Positions 17,710-27,797 are shown, counted from the first letter of the stretch. The stretch is 49,164 bases of DNA from Chitinophagales bacterium (GCA_016786765.1 JAEUUZ010000027.1:1-49164), one strand, 5' to 3'. Made by a program: numbers and translations. The notes: a model not told the origin generated them from the sequence alone.

Positions 17710-17994
17710 TTAATTTGTTTTTCCAAAATGGTTCATTGTAAACAAGGCAATAGCTGTACAGAACGCAATCAGTACAATAAATCCAACTACTTGTATAGTT
17801 GTGGACTTGTCCTTAACTTGACGATGGACAAGTAAGCCTATTAATGCGCCCAACGCACCCAACAATGCGGAATAAAGGAGTGGCGTTCCGGACGGTCCTG
17901 CCAATACATCAGCCAGTTTAGACAATATAAGTATGGGGGGTAAAATAAATAGGATGTATATAATTTGCGTTTTCTTATCCGGTGTTTGACTCAT
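17710..17994 (-). CDS. Small three-helix membrane protein of unknown function
   Basis: 94 residues with three hydrophobic segments (about 10-30, 38-58, 68-88) joined by short polar loops (HRQVKDKSTT). It lies 8 nt before the four-helix protein gene and is first in the mtfA unit. The fold cannot be assigned from sequence. Confidence 0.65.
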   Translation of the reverse strand: MSQTPDKKTQIIYILFILPPILILSKLADVLAGPSGTPLLYSALLGALGALIGLLVHRQVKDKSTTIQVVGFIVLIAFCTAIALFTMNHFGKTN

Positions 17995-18087
17995 GCTTTT
18001 GGTTTAAAATTGTTTTCTAATTTGAAAATAAAGAAAAATAAAATGCTTGTTTATGGCATACTTTAAAATAGGGGAATATCTATTTTC

Positions 18088-18582
18088 TCAACTTCCTAAT
18101 GTCTTCTTCGTTTGCGAAACCCATCGGGGCGCATCGTTAATTCCTTGGCGAAGCAACAAATTCAGTTGTGCTGCATGATGTTGCACATGCCGCATGTTAT
18201 ACAACAATAACTCAAATATCGTAAAGCTTCGGTACTCATTTTTCCAAATGCTGTTGGCTGTTTCATCCGTTAAACCGGCAATTAATGTATGACATTTGGT
18301 TCTGGAGTAGTCTAAATAGGTAAGTAACTCTTCCTTTGTATAGACACGTTCAGGCATTGTTGCCGACTCGAATTCCGAAAGTGTAAATGGAGCTGGTGGA
18401 GTAAAGGTTGAGGAATCCGGTGTCAAATAATGGTCCAACCAAAACAGCGTATGATAACTGAAATACCAAAAGAGGGAAGGGGTATTCCATAATTCATCCG
18501 GACATTGCTTTATCGCATTTTCCAGCATATCAATACTGGCACCGAATTGTTTCCAGAGGGATGCTTTAAGGGTTGGGTTCAT
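18088..18582 (-). CDS. DinB/YfiT-like four-helix-bundle protein
   Basis: 164 residues fitting the DinB superfamily: an N-terminal helix with LWKQFGASIDMLENAI, then YHTLFWLDHYL carrying the first metal-ligand His, and NMRHVQHHAAQLNLLL with the paired C-terminal His ligands. Members bind a divalent metal, and some are thiol-dependent S-transferases or are induced by DNA damage. The substrate is unknown here. Monocistronic, with flanking gaps of about 95 nt. Confidence 0.78.
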   Translation of the reverse strand: MNPTLKASLWKQFGASIDMLENAIKQCPDELWNTPSLFWYFSYHTLFWLDHYLTPDSSTFTPPAPFTLSEFESATMPERVYTKEELLTYLDYSRTKCHTLIAGLTDETANSIWKNEYRSFTIFELLLYNMRHVQHHAAQLNLLLRQGINDAPRWVSQTKKTLGS

Positions 18583-18678
18583 GCTTATTTTTTTAGGCTC
18601 ATTTTCCCAATATTACCGAATTCTTACTAATTCAGCTCAGTTTATTGAACAGGAAATACCTTTACAAAAAATCAAAAT

Positions 18679-19767
18679 ATGAAAAATAGACGCATTTACT
18701 TTTTGGGAATATTGTTTGGCTTATTGGCCATTGCCTCTTGTAAGAAGACAACAACGGATCCGCCAAATACAAAAGTATCTTTAAAAAATGTTTATACCCT
18801 TGCGGGTGGAGGTCCGTCCTATGTCGATGGTCAGGGTACTTCGGCAAAATTTTTCTTTCCTGTTGGGATTGCCACCGATGCCAATGGAACAATTTATTTA
18901 GCAGATTACAATAACTATAAGATTAGAAAAATTACTGCATCAGGTTTAGTGTCTACAATTGCAGGTAGCGGTGGAGTAGGTACTGGTTCCGGAAATGTAG
19001 ATGGAAATGGAACTGCTGCTCAATTTGCAGGTCCAAAAGATTTAGTGGTGGATGCTTCCGGAAACATTTATGTAACTGATGCCGGTAATTCGAGTATTCG
19101 GAAAATTACCCCGAATGGCGATGTGACTACATTTGCAGGAGGTACTTATGGTTATGCTGATGGCACCGGAACAAATGCACAATTCAAATCTCCCCAAGCT
19201 ATTGTCATTGACGCTTCCGGTAATTTGTATGTAAATGATTACGATGATTACAGAATTCGAAAGATAACTCCAGCAGGTGTTGTTACAACATTTGCAGGGG
19301 ATGGTACTTCAGGAATGAATGATGGTTCAGGAACTGCCGCACAGTTTTTTATACCGCATGGATTAGGGATTGATAAGCAAGGGAATTTATATCTCGCTGA
19401 TGGGAACCGAATTCGAAAGATATCTGCCAATGGAATTGTAACAACAGTGTCGGGCTCTACAAGAGGGTATAGAGATGGATATACCGGAGATGCCTTATTC
19501 AAAAGTGTTGAAGATGTAGCTGTGGATGATGCCGGAAATTTGTATGTATCTGAAGCGTTCCAAGCAAATAGAATCCGGAAAATTACACCGGAAGGAGTTG
19601 TAACTACTTTAACGGGAAGTACTATCGAAAACGGAGTTTCAGGAAATACAGACGGTTCTTTATCTTCGGCATCTTTTAATTATCCTAAGGGATTAGCATT
19701 CGACAAAAACGGAGTATTGTATGTTACAGATAGCTACAATCATGCTGTTCGAAAGATTGCTGATTAA
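18679..19767 (+). CDS. NHL-repeat beta-propeller lipoprotein
   Basis: 362 residues. The N-terminal signal ends in lipobox IASC (Cys21), so the protein should be lipid-anchored. Six NHL repeats fill residues 45-360, each with the pattern FxxPxGIAxDxxGNxYxxDxxNxxIRKIT followed by GxVTTxAG. They should close into a six-bladed propeller used for binding proteins or ligands. No catalytic residues are apparent and the partner is unknown. A strong terminator follows at 19788. Confidence 0.85.
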   Translation: MKNRRIYFLGILFGLLAIASCKKTTTDPPNTKVSLKNVYTLAGGGPSYVDGQGTSAKFFFPVGIATDANGTIYLADYNNYKIRKITASGLVSTIAGSGGVGTGSGNVDGNGTAAQFAGPKDLVVDASGNIYVTDAGNSSIRKITPNGDVTTFAGGTYGYADGTGTNAQFKSPQAIVIDASGNLYVNDYDDYRIRKITPAGVVTTFAGDGTSGMNDGSGTAAQFFIPHGLGIDKQGNLYLADGNRIRKISANGIVTTVSGSTRGYRDGYTGDALFKSVEDVAVDDAGNLYVSEAFQANRIRKITPEGVVTTLTGSTIENGVSGNTDGSLSSASFNYPKGLAFDKNGVLYVTDSYNHAVRKIAD

Positions 19768-19787
19768 ATTGACTGTACATAAAATAG

Positions 19788-19823
19788 AAACGGGACTAAC
19801 ATTTTCATGTAGTCCCGTTTTTT
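19788..19823 (+). terminator. Rho-independent terminator of the NHL lipoprotein gene
   Basis: Stem AACGGGACTA / TAGTCCCGTT with an 11-nt loop, followed by a T-run. It lies between two convergent genes. Confidence 0.85.
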
Positions 19824-19841
19824 ATTTCTTTAATGGAAGAA

Positions 19842-21068
19842 TTACATATCCAACAACAAATCCACCGGATCTGCGCCTAGCAACATCTTCGAAGGATTTT
19901 CCAAGAAGTCTTTTACCGCTACCAAGAAACCAACTGATTCTTTTCCATCAATTACGCGGTGGTCGTAAGATAAGGCTACATACATCATCGGACGAACTTC
20001 AATTTTGCCATCAATTACCATCGGACGATCTTGCACTTTATGCATACCCAAAATAGCCGATTGTGGTGGGTTAATAATTGGTGTCGACATCAACGAACCA
20101 AACACTCCTCCATTCGAAATAGTGAATGTTCCACCACTCATATCATCCATAGTCAATAAACCATCACGTCCTTTAATCGCTAATGCTTTCACCGATTTCT
20201 CGATTTCTGCTAAGCTCAACGATTCTGCATTTCTGATTACAGGTACCACTAAACCTTTTGGTGTGGAAACGGCAATAGAAATATCGCAATAATCGTGGAA
20301 TACTAAGTTTCCTTCTTCAATGTATGCGTTCACTGCTGGGTATTTCTCCAACGCCAAACAAACGGCTTTCGTGAAGAACGACATCATGCCTAAACTTACT
20401 TCATGTTTTTTCTTGAAGGCTTCCCCCATTTTCTCGCGAATCTTATTGATGTTGGTCATATCTACCTCGTTGAACGTAGTTAGCATGGCCGTTGAGTTTT
20501 TCGAGTACACCAAACGATCGGAAATGGTTTTACGCAAACGACTCATTTTCTCCACACGCTCTACTCTCGAGAAGGCTTCGCGAACTGCACCACCTTTTTT
20601 ATTCTGAATGGCTTTCAAAGCATCTTCTTTAGTGATTCTGCCTCCAACGCCTGATCCTTTTACATCCGTGTTTTTTACACCACCTTCTGCTAAAATTTTC
20701 TGTGCAGCAGGAGATGGATGTCCGCTTGCAGCCGAAGTTTTCGTTTCTTCAACTTTCTTCACTTCTGCTTTTGGAGCAGCTGTTTCTACTGCTTTAACTT
20801 CTACTTTAGGCGCTTCTACTTTCGCAGGAGCAGCGGCAGTTTCATCAATTGTGGCTACCAATGCGCCTACTTTCAAATCGTCACCTTCTGCGGCTACAAA
20901 TTTCACTTTTCCAGCTACCGGTGCCGGCAATTCCTGTGATGCTTTATCGGTCTCTACTTCGCAAATCGGTTGATCGAGTTGCACATAATCTCCGTCTTTC
21001 ACCAAAAATTTAGAAAGGGTAACCTCGGTAATGGATTCGGCTACGTTCGGAATTCTGAGTTCTGTCAT
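19842..21068 (-). CDS. sucB: 2-oxoglutarate dehydrogenase E2, dihydrolipoyl succinyltransferase
   Basis: 408 residues in the standard order. The lipoyl domain has EVETDKAS with the lipoylated Lys42. An Ala/Pro/Lys-rich linker (about 85-125) follows, then the peripheral E1/E3-binding domain ([13 protein letters not shown]...[10 protein letters not shown]). The catalytic acyltransferase domain ends with [10 protein letters not shown] carrying the active-site His and Asp. It transfers succinyl from lipoamide to CoA in the TCA cycle. It follows the E1 gene by 10 nt, forming the usual odhA-odhB operon. E3 is not in the window. Confidence 0.95.
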   Translation of the reverse strand: MTELRIPNVAESITEVTLSKFLVKDGDYVQLDQPICEVETDKASQELPAPVAGKVKFVAAEGDDLKVGALVATIDETAAAPAKVEAPKVEVKAVETAAPKAEVKKVEETKTSAASGHPSPAAQKILAEGGVKNTDVKGSGVGGRITKEDALKAIQNKKGGAVREAFSRVERVEKMSRLRKTISDRLVYSKNSTAMLTTFNEVDMTNINKIREKMGEAFKKKHEVSLGMMSFFTKAVCLALEKYPAVNAYIEEGNLVFHDYCDISIAVSTPKGLVVPVIRNAESLSLAEIEKSVKALAIKGRDGLLTMDDMSGGTFTISNGGVFGSLMSTPIINPPQSAILGMHKVQDRPMVIDGKIEVRPMMYVALSYDHRVIDGKESVGFLVAVKDFLENPSKMLLGADPVDLLLDM

Positions 21069-21078
21069 AATGTATTAT

Positions 21079-23787
21079 TTATTCAAATGATTTGGTCAAT
21101 ATATCTAAATTCTCTTTGGCATGCGATTTCTTAAAGCCTGTAGCCGGTGAAGCACTTGTTTTACGGCTTACACAAGTTAATGGCAATTTATCGTATAGGT
21201 TAGTGAACAAGAATGTCCATGCCCCCATGTTTTTCGGTTCATCTTGTACCCATACAAAATCAGCTTTTGCGTATTTCTTGCGAATCGCCAACAATTGTTT
21301 TTCAGGCAACGGATATAACTGCTCGATACGAACAATAGCTACATCGGTGATCTTTTCATCGCGTTGTTTTTTCAATAAGTCGAAATACAAACGGCCTGAA
21401 ACCAACAATACTTTACGTACTTTTTTCTCGTCTACATTTTCGTCATCCAACACTTCTTTGAAGCCTCCTGTTTGAATTTTCGCTATGTCGGAAATACAAT
21501 CAGGGTGACGTAGGCCCGATTTCGGTGTCATTACAATCAACGGTTTACGGAATTCCCACGTTAACTGACGTCTTAAGCAATGGAAGTAGTTTGCCGGATC
21601 GGTAATATTCACCACCACCATATTCAGCTCAGCACACATTTGCAAGAAACGCTCTAATCGCGCTGATGAGTGTTCAGGTCCTTGTCCCTCATAACCGTGA
21701 GGTAACAACATCACCAAACCGGTAGAATGGTTCCATTTACTCTCACCGGCAGCAATAAACTGGTCGATAATAATTTGCGCGCCATTGGCGAAATCTCCGA
21801 ACTGCGCTTCCCAAAGCACCAAGTTATCAGGCGATACCATGGCATAGCCGTATTCAAAGCCTAATACACCATATTCCGATAAATGCGAGTTGATGATGAA
21901 CATCTTTCCTTGCTTATCGCTCAAGTTGCTTAAACGGCAATATTCTGCATCGTTGCGCTCATCGGTTAACACCGCATGACGGTGCGTAAATGTTCCTCGC
22001 TTCACATCCTCACCACTTAATCGAACGCTTTTGCCTTCCATCAATAAACTGCCATAAGCCATTAATTCGGCTGCAGCCCAGTCAATCGTTCCTTTTTCTT
22101 CAATTCTTGCTTTTGCATCGCTCAATTGCTTGGCGATTTTTTTCAACGGTTGAAAATCAGCTGGAATGGTAAACAAGCCTTTCACTAAAGCATCAACCGT
22201 TTTCTTGTTGATAGCCGTTTTAGGCGATTCTTCAAAATCTTTTTCAGTAGCTCTTCGCAATTTTTCCCACGCTTCCTCGCTTTTGTGTTTCTTATTGGTT
22301 AATGGCGTCTGACGAACTGAATCCAAGCGCGCTTGCAAATCGGCCCAGAATTCTTTCTCCATTTTTTGCGCCAATTCAGCGCTCAAAGAACCTTCTGCTT
22401 CTAGTTTTGCAGAATAGATATCGCGTGGGTTAACATGCGTATCAATCAACTTGTACATACCCGGTTGGGTGTATTTCGGATCGTCACTTTCGTTGTGGCC
22501 CCATTTACGGTAACACACCATATCGATGAAAATATCTTTGTTGAATTGCTGACGATATTCTGTTGCTAATTCAGCCGCAAAAACCACGGCTTCAATATCA
22601 TCTCCATTTACGTGCAATACAGGAGCATCAATGGTTCCGGCAATCGATGAGCAATAATCCGATGAACGGGCATCATCAAAATTGGTGGTGAAACCAATTT
22701 GGTTGTTAATCACAAAGTGCAAGGTTCCTCCGGTATAATAGCCTTTCAATTTCGCCATTTGCAATACTTCGTACACAATACCTTGACCGGCTACAGCCGC
22801 ATCACCATGAATAAGAATTGGTAAAATTTTATCGTAATCGGAATTGAAAACGTAATCGGCTTGTGAACGTGCAATACCTTCTACTACAGGGTTTACTGCC
22901 TCTAGATGCGAAGGATTCGGAGCTAGTTTCAAATACACATGCTTGTCTTCATCTGTTGTATAGTGCGAAGCATAGCCCATATGGTATTTCACATCGCCAT
23001 CGCCCATGGTAGGGTCGCCCACCATGTTCCCTTCAAATTCGTTGAAAACCTCTTCGTAAGTTTTGCCCAAGATGTTCACCAACACATTCAAACGACCACG
23101 GTGCGCCATTCCTACCACCACTTCTTCAACGCCAGTGCGGGAAGCCGTGTTAATGATACCATCCAAAGCCGGAATAGTGGTTTCGCCACCTTCTAACGAG
23201 AACCGTTTTTCGCCAATGTATTTTGTGCCTAAGAATTTCTCGAAAACTACAGCCTGATTCAACTTGCGAAGAATACGCTCTTTCTGTTTTGCAGAGAAAT
23301 TGATGAGTTTATCTGATTGCTCCAGTTTGTTGCGGAAGAAATCTACTTCTTCTTTTACACGTACATAACCGATTTCGAAACCGATAGTGCCGCAATAAGT
23401 GTTTTTTAACTTTGAGAAGATATCGCGTAATGAGGCATTCGGTAAACCGATTTCACTACCGATTTGGAATTTTTTGTCTAAATCTTTTTCCGATAAGCCG
23501 AATTCTTCGAGTTCAAGGTTGGCCTTACGGTCTTTGCGTTTACGAAGCGGATTCGTGTTGGCAATCAAATGACCTTTTCTGCGATAGGCTTTTATGAGGT
23601 TGAACACTTTAAACTCGTCAGCCGAAACGGAACCCGATTTTCCGTTGTAGTTTAGGGTAGCAAAATCAAATCCTTCAAAAAACTTTCTGAATTCTTTGTC
23701 TACTGATTCCGGATTTGCTTTGAAATCCAAGTACAGATTTTCTAAATATTCGGGAGTAGCGTTCGTTAAGTAGCTGTAATTGTCCAT
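21079..23787 (-). CDS. sucA: 2-oxoglutarate dehydrogenase E1 component
   Basis: 902 residues. The N-terminal motif YLENLYLDFKANPESVD resembles the E2-binding segment of E1o. The thiamine-diphosphate motif GDAAVAGQG...NNQIGFTT lies near residues 325-365. MAHRGRLNVL and the C-terminal WVQDEPKNMGAW complete the family signature. It decarboxylates 2-oxoglutarate and reductively succinylates the E2 lipoyl group. It is first in the operon with E2. A TATTTTCG sequence on the minus strand (23815-23808) about 20 nt before the ATG could be its -7 box. Confidence 0.96.
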   Translation of the reverse strand: MDNYSYLTNATPEYLENLYLDFKANPESVDKEFRKFFEGFDFATLNYNGKSGSVSADEFKVFNLIKAYRRKGHLIANTNPLRKRKDRKANLELEEFGLSEKDLDKKFQIGSEIGLPNASLRDIFSKLKNTYCGTIGFEIGYVRVKEEVDFFRNKLEQSDKLINFSAKQKERILRKLNQAVVFEKFLGTKYIGEKRFSLEGGETTIPALDGIINTASRTGVEEVVVGMAHRGRLNVLVNILGKTYEEVFNEFEGNMVGDPTMGDGDVKYHMGYASHYTTDEDKHVYLKLAPNPSHLEAVNPVVEGIARSQADYVFNSDYDKILPILIHGDAAVAGQGIVYEVLQMAKLKGYYTGGTLHFVINNQIGFTTNFDDARSSDYCSSIAGTIDAPVLHVNGDDIEAVVFAAELATEYRQQFNKDIFIDMVCYRKWGHNESDDPKYTQPGMYKLIDTHVNPRDIYSAKLEAEGSLSAELAQKMEKEFWADLQARLDSVRQTPLTNKKHKSEEAWEKLRRATEKDFEESPKTAINKKTVDALVKGLFTIPADFQPLKKIAKQLSDAKARIEEKGTIDWAAAELMAYGSLLMEGKSVRLSGEDVKRGTFTHRHAVLTDERNDAEYCRLSNLSDKQGKMFIINSHLSEYGVLGFEYGYAMVSPDNLVLWEAQFGDFANGAQIIIDQFIAAGESKWNHSTGLVMLLPHGYEGQGPEHSSARLERFLQMCAELNMVVVNITDPANYFHCLRRQLTWEFRKPLIVMTPKSGLRHPDCISDIAKIQTGGFKEVLDDENVDEKKVRKVLLVSGRLYFDLLKKQRDEKITDVAIVRIEQLYPLPEKQLLAIRKKYAKADFVWVQDEPKNMGAWTFLFTNLYDKLPLTCVSRKTSASPATGFKKSHAKENLDILTKSFE

Positions 23788-24040
23788 CGTGTATTTTCAA
23801 ATGTGTGCGAAAATAGGGTTATTAATGTTTTTATAAATAAAATACGCAGGAAAATATTAAACAATAACAAATTAGTGTCTAATTCTTCAAAAGAGGTTAA
23901 GAATGGGAAATTGTCAATTCATTTTAAAACGAGCAGCAACCTTTCATTTATTGAAGCGTATTTTAATTAGTAATAGTGTTTGGATATTGTATTTTGTGTA
24001 AACACGATTTATTTTTTCCTTTCCTTAAGAATAGTTAAAC

Positions 24041-25876
24041 ATGAAACCATTTTTTACTTCGTTTTTCATTTTTATCATTACCATAAAAATACTTGCACAG
24101 CCTGTCAATACACAATTTGGGCAAGTGCAAGGTGCTGTTAATGGATCAGTGTACCAATTTTTGGGAATCCCCTTTGCTAAGCCACCGGTGGATAGTTTGC
24201 GCTGGAAAGCTCCCCAACTTCCAAACAGTTGGTCAAGTATTTTAAATACTACCAGTTTTGCACCTGTTTGTCCGCAGAAAAGCTACGCACAAGGCGGTTT
24301 AAGCGACACTATTGTGGGTAACGAGGATTGTTTGTATTTGAATGTTTGGTCGCCACAGCTTGGCTCAGCCAACCTGCCGGTGATGGTCTTTATCCATGGT
24401 GGTGGAAATCAGCAGGGAAGTGCTAGCGAGGTGAGTGCAGGAGCACAAATTTATTTCGGGAAGAATCTTTCTACGCGCGGGAATGTTGTAGTGGTTACCA
24501 TTCAATATCGTTTAGGTCCATTAGGTTTTTTGGTCCATCCCGGTTTAGAGGCCGAGAATGCGAATACCACAGCAGGTAACTATGCCGTAATGGATCAAAT
24601 TCTAGCCTTAAAGTGGGTGCAAAACAACATCGCTAATTTTGGTGGCGATCCAACTCGCGTAATGATTTTTGGCGAAAGTGCGGGTGGGGTAGATGTTGGT
24701 AATTTACTGATAAGTCCGTTAGCTTCAGGTTTGTTTCAGCGTGCTGCCATTCAATCTGCTATTCCGGTATTGGCCGATTATACTTCAGCTAAAACTAATG
24801 GTATTCATTTTGTTGATAGTTTCACTGCAACAGGAACAGATGCGCAAAAGATAAATTATATGCGTTCGTTACCTAGCGATTCGTTGGTGAAATACGAAGC
24901 TCCACCTTTGATTGGCGGTGCTGTGGGTATGCATTGGCAGTCGGTAGTTGATAATATTCATTTTCTCGATTACCCCACAGCGCGTATCCAATCCGGCAAT
25001 TTCAATAAAGTGCCACTTGTAATTGGTTCAAACGCTGAAGAAATGAGCTTGTCGGTGCCACAAACCATTACTCCTTCAATGGTAACAGCACTCATTAACA
25101 GTAAACTGCCTGTTGCCTTTCGAGCACAAGCGGCTACATTGTATCCGGCAGGTACCACCAATGCGGAAGCTAAAGTATCGTACATCGGATTATTAACTGA
25201 TGGGCAGTTTACCGCAACTACTAGACGAGTAGCGCGTTGTATCAGCCAGAATCAAACTGAGCCGGTGTATCGCTATTTCTTTTCCCACAAACATACTGTG
25301 GCAGCGCTCACGCCTTATGGCAGTTATCACGGCATGGAGTTGTTTTATGTTTTTAATAACTGGGAGAATGCCACACTGGGCACTGGACCGCTATTCAAAG
25401 CACAAGATGATTCGGTGCAAAAATCGATGCTAGCCTACTGGACAAATTTTGCTAAAACCGGAAACCCAAATGCTTCCGGGTTAGTAAATTGGCCGCAATA
25501 CCAAAGCGCACCTGATTGCTATTTGGAAATCAAAGCAACACCTGATGGCAGCGCATGTGGGTTGCGAACGGCTAAATCTGATTTTTGGGATGCCGTGAGC
25601 AGTTTCACGGGATGTACCACCAGTGTAGGTATTGAGCATATCGGAGGTGATTATTCGCTTTCCATTTATCCAAATCCAACGAATGGACTCTTCCAACTGC
25701 ATGTTTCAGATGGACAGCAAGTGGAGGAAGTGAACGTGTATAATACTTTCGGACAGAAAGTATATACTTCAACAAATGTCAATACAATCGACTTAAGTTC
25801 ACAAAGCGAAGGAGTGTATTTGGTGGAGGTGAAAAGCGGAGCTAAGACGATGAATGGGAAACTGACAAAGCTATAA
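24041..25876 (+). CDS. Secreted type-B carboxylesterase with T9SS sorting domain
   Basis: 611 residues. A signal peptide (FTSFFIFIITIKILAQ) precedes a complete carboxylesterase type-B domain (about 20-520). It has EDCLYLNVW, the oxyanion HGGGN, the nucleophile Ser213 in GESAGG, the acid region SNAEEMSL and the catalytic His430 in SYHGMELFYVF. The last ~75 residues (SIYPNPTNGLFQL...GVYLVEVKSG) are a type-A T9SS C-terminal domain, so the enzyme should be exported and surface-attached or released. It hydrolyses carboxylic esters; the natural substrate is unknown. It stands alone with a 250-nt upstream region. Confidence 0.92.
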   Translation: MKPFFTSFFIFIITIKILAQPVNTQFGQVQGAVNGSVYQFLGIPFAKPPVDSLRWKAPQLPNSWSSILNTTSFAPVCPQKSYAQGGLSDTIVGNEDCLYLNVWSPQLGSANLPVMVFIHGGGNQQGSASEVSAGAQIYFGKNLSTRGNVVVVTIQYRLGPLGFLVHPGLEAENANTTAGNYAVMDQILALKWVQNNIANFGGDPTRVMIFGESAGGVDVGNLLISPLASGLFQRAAIQSAIPVLADYTSAKTNGIHFVDSFTATGTDAQKINYMRSLPSDSLVKYEAPPLIGGAVGMHWQSVVDNIHFLDYPTARIQSGNFNKVPLVIGSNAEEMSLSVPQTITPSMVTALINSKLPVAFRAQAATLYPAGTTNAEAKVSYIGLLTDGQFTATTRRVARCISQNQTEPVYRYFFSHKHTVAALTPYGSYHGMELFYVFNNWENATLGTGPLFKAQDDSVQKSMLAYWTNFAKTGNPNASGLVNWPQYQSAPDCYLEIKATPDGSACGLRTAKSDFWDAVSSFTGCTTSVGIEHIGGDYSLSIYPNPTNGLFQLHVSDGQQVEEVNVYNTFGQKVYTSTNVNTIDLSSQSEGVYLVEVKSGAKTMNGKLTKL

Positions 25877-25880
25877 TAGA

Positions 25881-25914
25881 TAACGCCACCAATGCTGTTG
25901 CAATGATGGCGTTA
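25881..25914. terminator. Possible terminator hairpin between convergent genes
   Basis: TAACGCCACCAATG pairs with CAATGATGGCGTTA with two mismatches and a 6-nt loop. No clear T-run follows, so this is a weak call. Confidence 0.35.
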
Positions 25915-25933
25915 CTCTATTCATGAAGAAGAA

Positions 25934-26320
25934 TTATCCTTTCTTTTCGTCACTTGAGCCAAACAATCCACTCAGTTTGTTTTGAATGTCTTTTACAGCT
26001 TCAGTAGCTTGAACAGAAAGTTCAGCCATTTTGATGGTGGCTTCGTCTATTACTTCTTTACCTTTTTCTTCCAATTCTTTCAAACGGGCTTCGGCTTCAG
26101 GAGTAAGTTCAGCTACTTTTATCTTTGCTTGATCGATCAACACATTCGCTTGTGTTTGCATATCGGCTGATAATTCCTCGGCTTTAGCACCGAATTCTGT
26201 TGCTTTTTCTGCCGCCATTTTCGAAGCGGTATCGGCCAATTTCTCGGCACTACCTAGCAATTCGTTTATTTTTTCTTTTCCTTCTTCTAAGAAGTCGTTT
26301 ACGTTGTTTTTGTTATCCAT
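25934..26320 (-). CDS. Amphipathic-helix protein, apolipoprotein/LEA-like
   Basis: 128 residues, nearly all Ala/Glu/Lys-rich helix without Pro breaks except one (LTPEAEARL). 11-residue-type repeats such as MAAEKATEFGAKAEEL and LIDQAKIKVAEL recur. It has no signal peptide, Cys or catalytic motif. The pattern resembles YtxH-like or apolipoprotein/LEA-like helical proteins that lie on membranes or aggregate-prone proteins. Cytoplasmic location is likely. Function is not known and the call rests on composition. It is divergent from the DUF1572 gene. Confidence 0.65.
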   Translation of the reverse strand: MDNKNNVNDFLEEGKEKINELLGSAEKLADTASKMAAEKATEFGAKAEELSADMQTQANVLIDQAKIKVAELTPEAEARLKELEEKGKEVIDEATIKMAELSVQATEAVKDIQNKLSGLFGSSDEKKG

Positions 26321-26436
26321 GGTATCTATAATTTATGCATTAAAGATAGCAAAGTCCTTACCAAACTCTGTTAAGGCTGTCCAATTGGCATATACTTTCT
26401 TAGATTTCTTTAATTTCGACATCTAAATCGAACATT

Positions 26437-27006
26437 ATGTCTACAGCCTACCTTCCAAGCGTGATAAAGCAGTTTGAATATTATAAACAGCTTGGCGAGA
26501 AAACCTTTGCTCAACTCAGCGATGAGCAATTGTTTCAGCAATACAATGCCCTAAGTAACAGTATTGCAACAATAGTAAAGCACTTATGGGGGAATATGTT
26601 GTCGCGTTGGACAGATTTTTTAACCACAGATGGTGAAAAGGAATGGCGCAAACGCGATGCCGAATTCGACAATGATATTCAAACACGGGAGGAGTTAATG
26701 GCGAAATGGAATGAAGGTTGGGATTGTTTTTTCAATGCAATACTTCCATTAACAGAAGAAGATTTGGGGCGCGAAATCTTTATTCGCAACCAAGGGCATA
26801 CAGTAATGGAGGCCATTAATCGACAATTGGCCCATTATCCTTATCATGTAGGTCAAATTGTGTTTATCGGTAAAATGTTTTGCGATAAGCCATGGGAATC
26901 CTTGTCTATTCCCCGGGGGAATTCAAATGCTTATAATGCCGACAAGTTTGCACAGCCGAAGCAAAAGGCGCACTTCACCGATGAATTCTTGATCAAAAAG
27001 GAATAA
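26437..27006 (+). CDS. DUF1572/DinB-like protein
   Basis: 189 residues matching the DUF1572 branch of the DinB-like four-helix bundle. The first helix region QFEYYKQLGEKTFAQLSDEQLFQQY is followed by a His-containing helix (TIVKHLWGNMLSRW), a central EEL...KWNEGWDCFF helix and the C-terminal HYPYHVGQIVFIGK with two His residues as likely metal ligands. The reaction is unknown. This is the second DinB-fold protein in the window. A TAATTTCG sequence shortly upstream could be a -7 element. Confidence 0.8.
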   Translation: MSTAYLPSVIKQFEYYKQLGEKTFAQLSDEQLFQQYNALSNSIATIVKHLWGNMLSRWTDFLTTDGEKEWRKRDAEFDNDIQTREELMAKWNEGWDCFFNAILPLTEEDLGREIFIRNQGHTVMEAINRQLAHYPYHVGQIVFIGKMFCDKPWESLSIPRGNSNAYNADKFAQPKQKAHFTDEFLIKKE

Positions 27007-27072
27007 GAATCCATTTCATTTTTCGCGTCTTCCCAAAAAATCCATTTATTCGCGGTATAAAACCTACTCATT

Positions 27073-27639
27073 ATGAAAAAAATTGTAACAGCCCTATTCG
27101 TAAGCATTATCTTTTTTGCTGCATTTGCCCAAGACAAGCCTACGGTAACTTGGTTTGGCGTTGATTTTACCAAAGCAAAAATGATTGGGAAAAAGGGGTT
27201 CAGAGAGCCCAAAACAATACAGTCGTATTATTTGCGTAAATGGAATGAAGAAATTCTGCGACAAGACGGTAAATTCAATTTGAAGATTTATGCGAGAGGA
27301 AGTAAACTGATAACAAACTTAGATGTTGTAAATGCGCAAAACGATAAAGTTGACGCTGATCAATTGGTGATAAGTGAGAAATATTCAATAACCGAGGGTG
27401 ATGTTCAAAGTGTGGTGAGTAATTATGCCGGGAAAGGGAGTGGAAAGGGAGTAGTGTTAGTTGTTGAAAGTTTCAACAAGAAAAAGAAGAAAGCCTATAT
27501 CTATCCTGTTCTGTTTGATATAGCCTCCGGGAACATCATTAAAACGAAAAAACAAAAAGGGAAAGCAGCAGGTTTTGGATTTCGCAATTATTGGGTTGGC
27601 GCCATTTACCATGTGGTGCGAAAAGGAATAAAAAAGTAG
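27073..27639 (+). CDS. Secreted protein of unknown function
   Basis: 188 residues with a clear signal peptide (MKKIVTALFVSIIFFAAFAQ). The mature domain starts with VTWFGVDFTKAKMIG and ends in a basic tail (FRNYWVGAIYHVVRKGIKK). No cysteines or enzyme motifs are seen. The strand pattern and Lys-rich makeup suggest a small periplasmic or cell-surface beta/alpha domain. Not recognised as a named family. Confidence 0.7.
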   Translation: MKKIVTALFVSIIFFAAFAQDKPTVTWFGVDFTKAKMIGKKGFREPKTIQSYYLRKWNEEILRQDGKFNLKIYARGSKLITNLDVVNAQNDKVDADQLVISEKYSITEGDVQSVVSNYAGKGSGKGVVLVVESFNKKKKKAYIYPVLFDIASGNIIKTKKQKGKAAGFGFRNYWVGAIYHVVRKGIKK

Positions 27640-27769
27640 TGGTGCATCTCCGTATGCCAATACACTCAAAATGCGTAAGCTGAAAAGATATTTTCTGATG
27701 TAAAGGCATTGAAAAATCAAATAATCGAATTGTTTTTTAGATAATTATTTTTTTTTCGAGAAGAAAAAT

Positions 27770-27777
27770 TATATTTG
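27770..27777 (+). promoter_or_regulatory. -7 box upstream of rpsT
   Basis: TATATTTG matches TAnnTTTG, 20 nt before the ATG. No TTG is seen at the usual upstream distance, so only the -7 part is supported. Confidence 0.45.
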
Positions 27778-27797
27778 CGCTCCCAAAAGAATAAACA

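Noticed and set aside
18900..19760. Repeated GAAAATT/GGAAATTTGTATGT-like DNA words
   Set aside because: They encode the NHL repeats and keep frame; not mobile or regulatory repeats.
20608..20973. 121-codon plus-strand frame rich in Ala/Ser/Phe
   Set aside because: Antisense to the Ala/Pro/Lys linker of the E2 gene, a common source of spurious frames.
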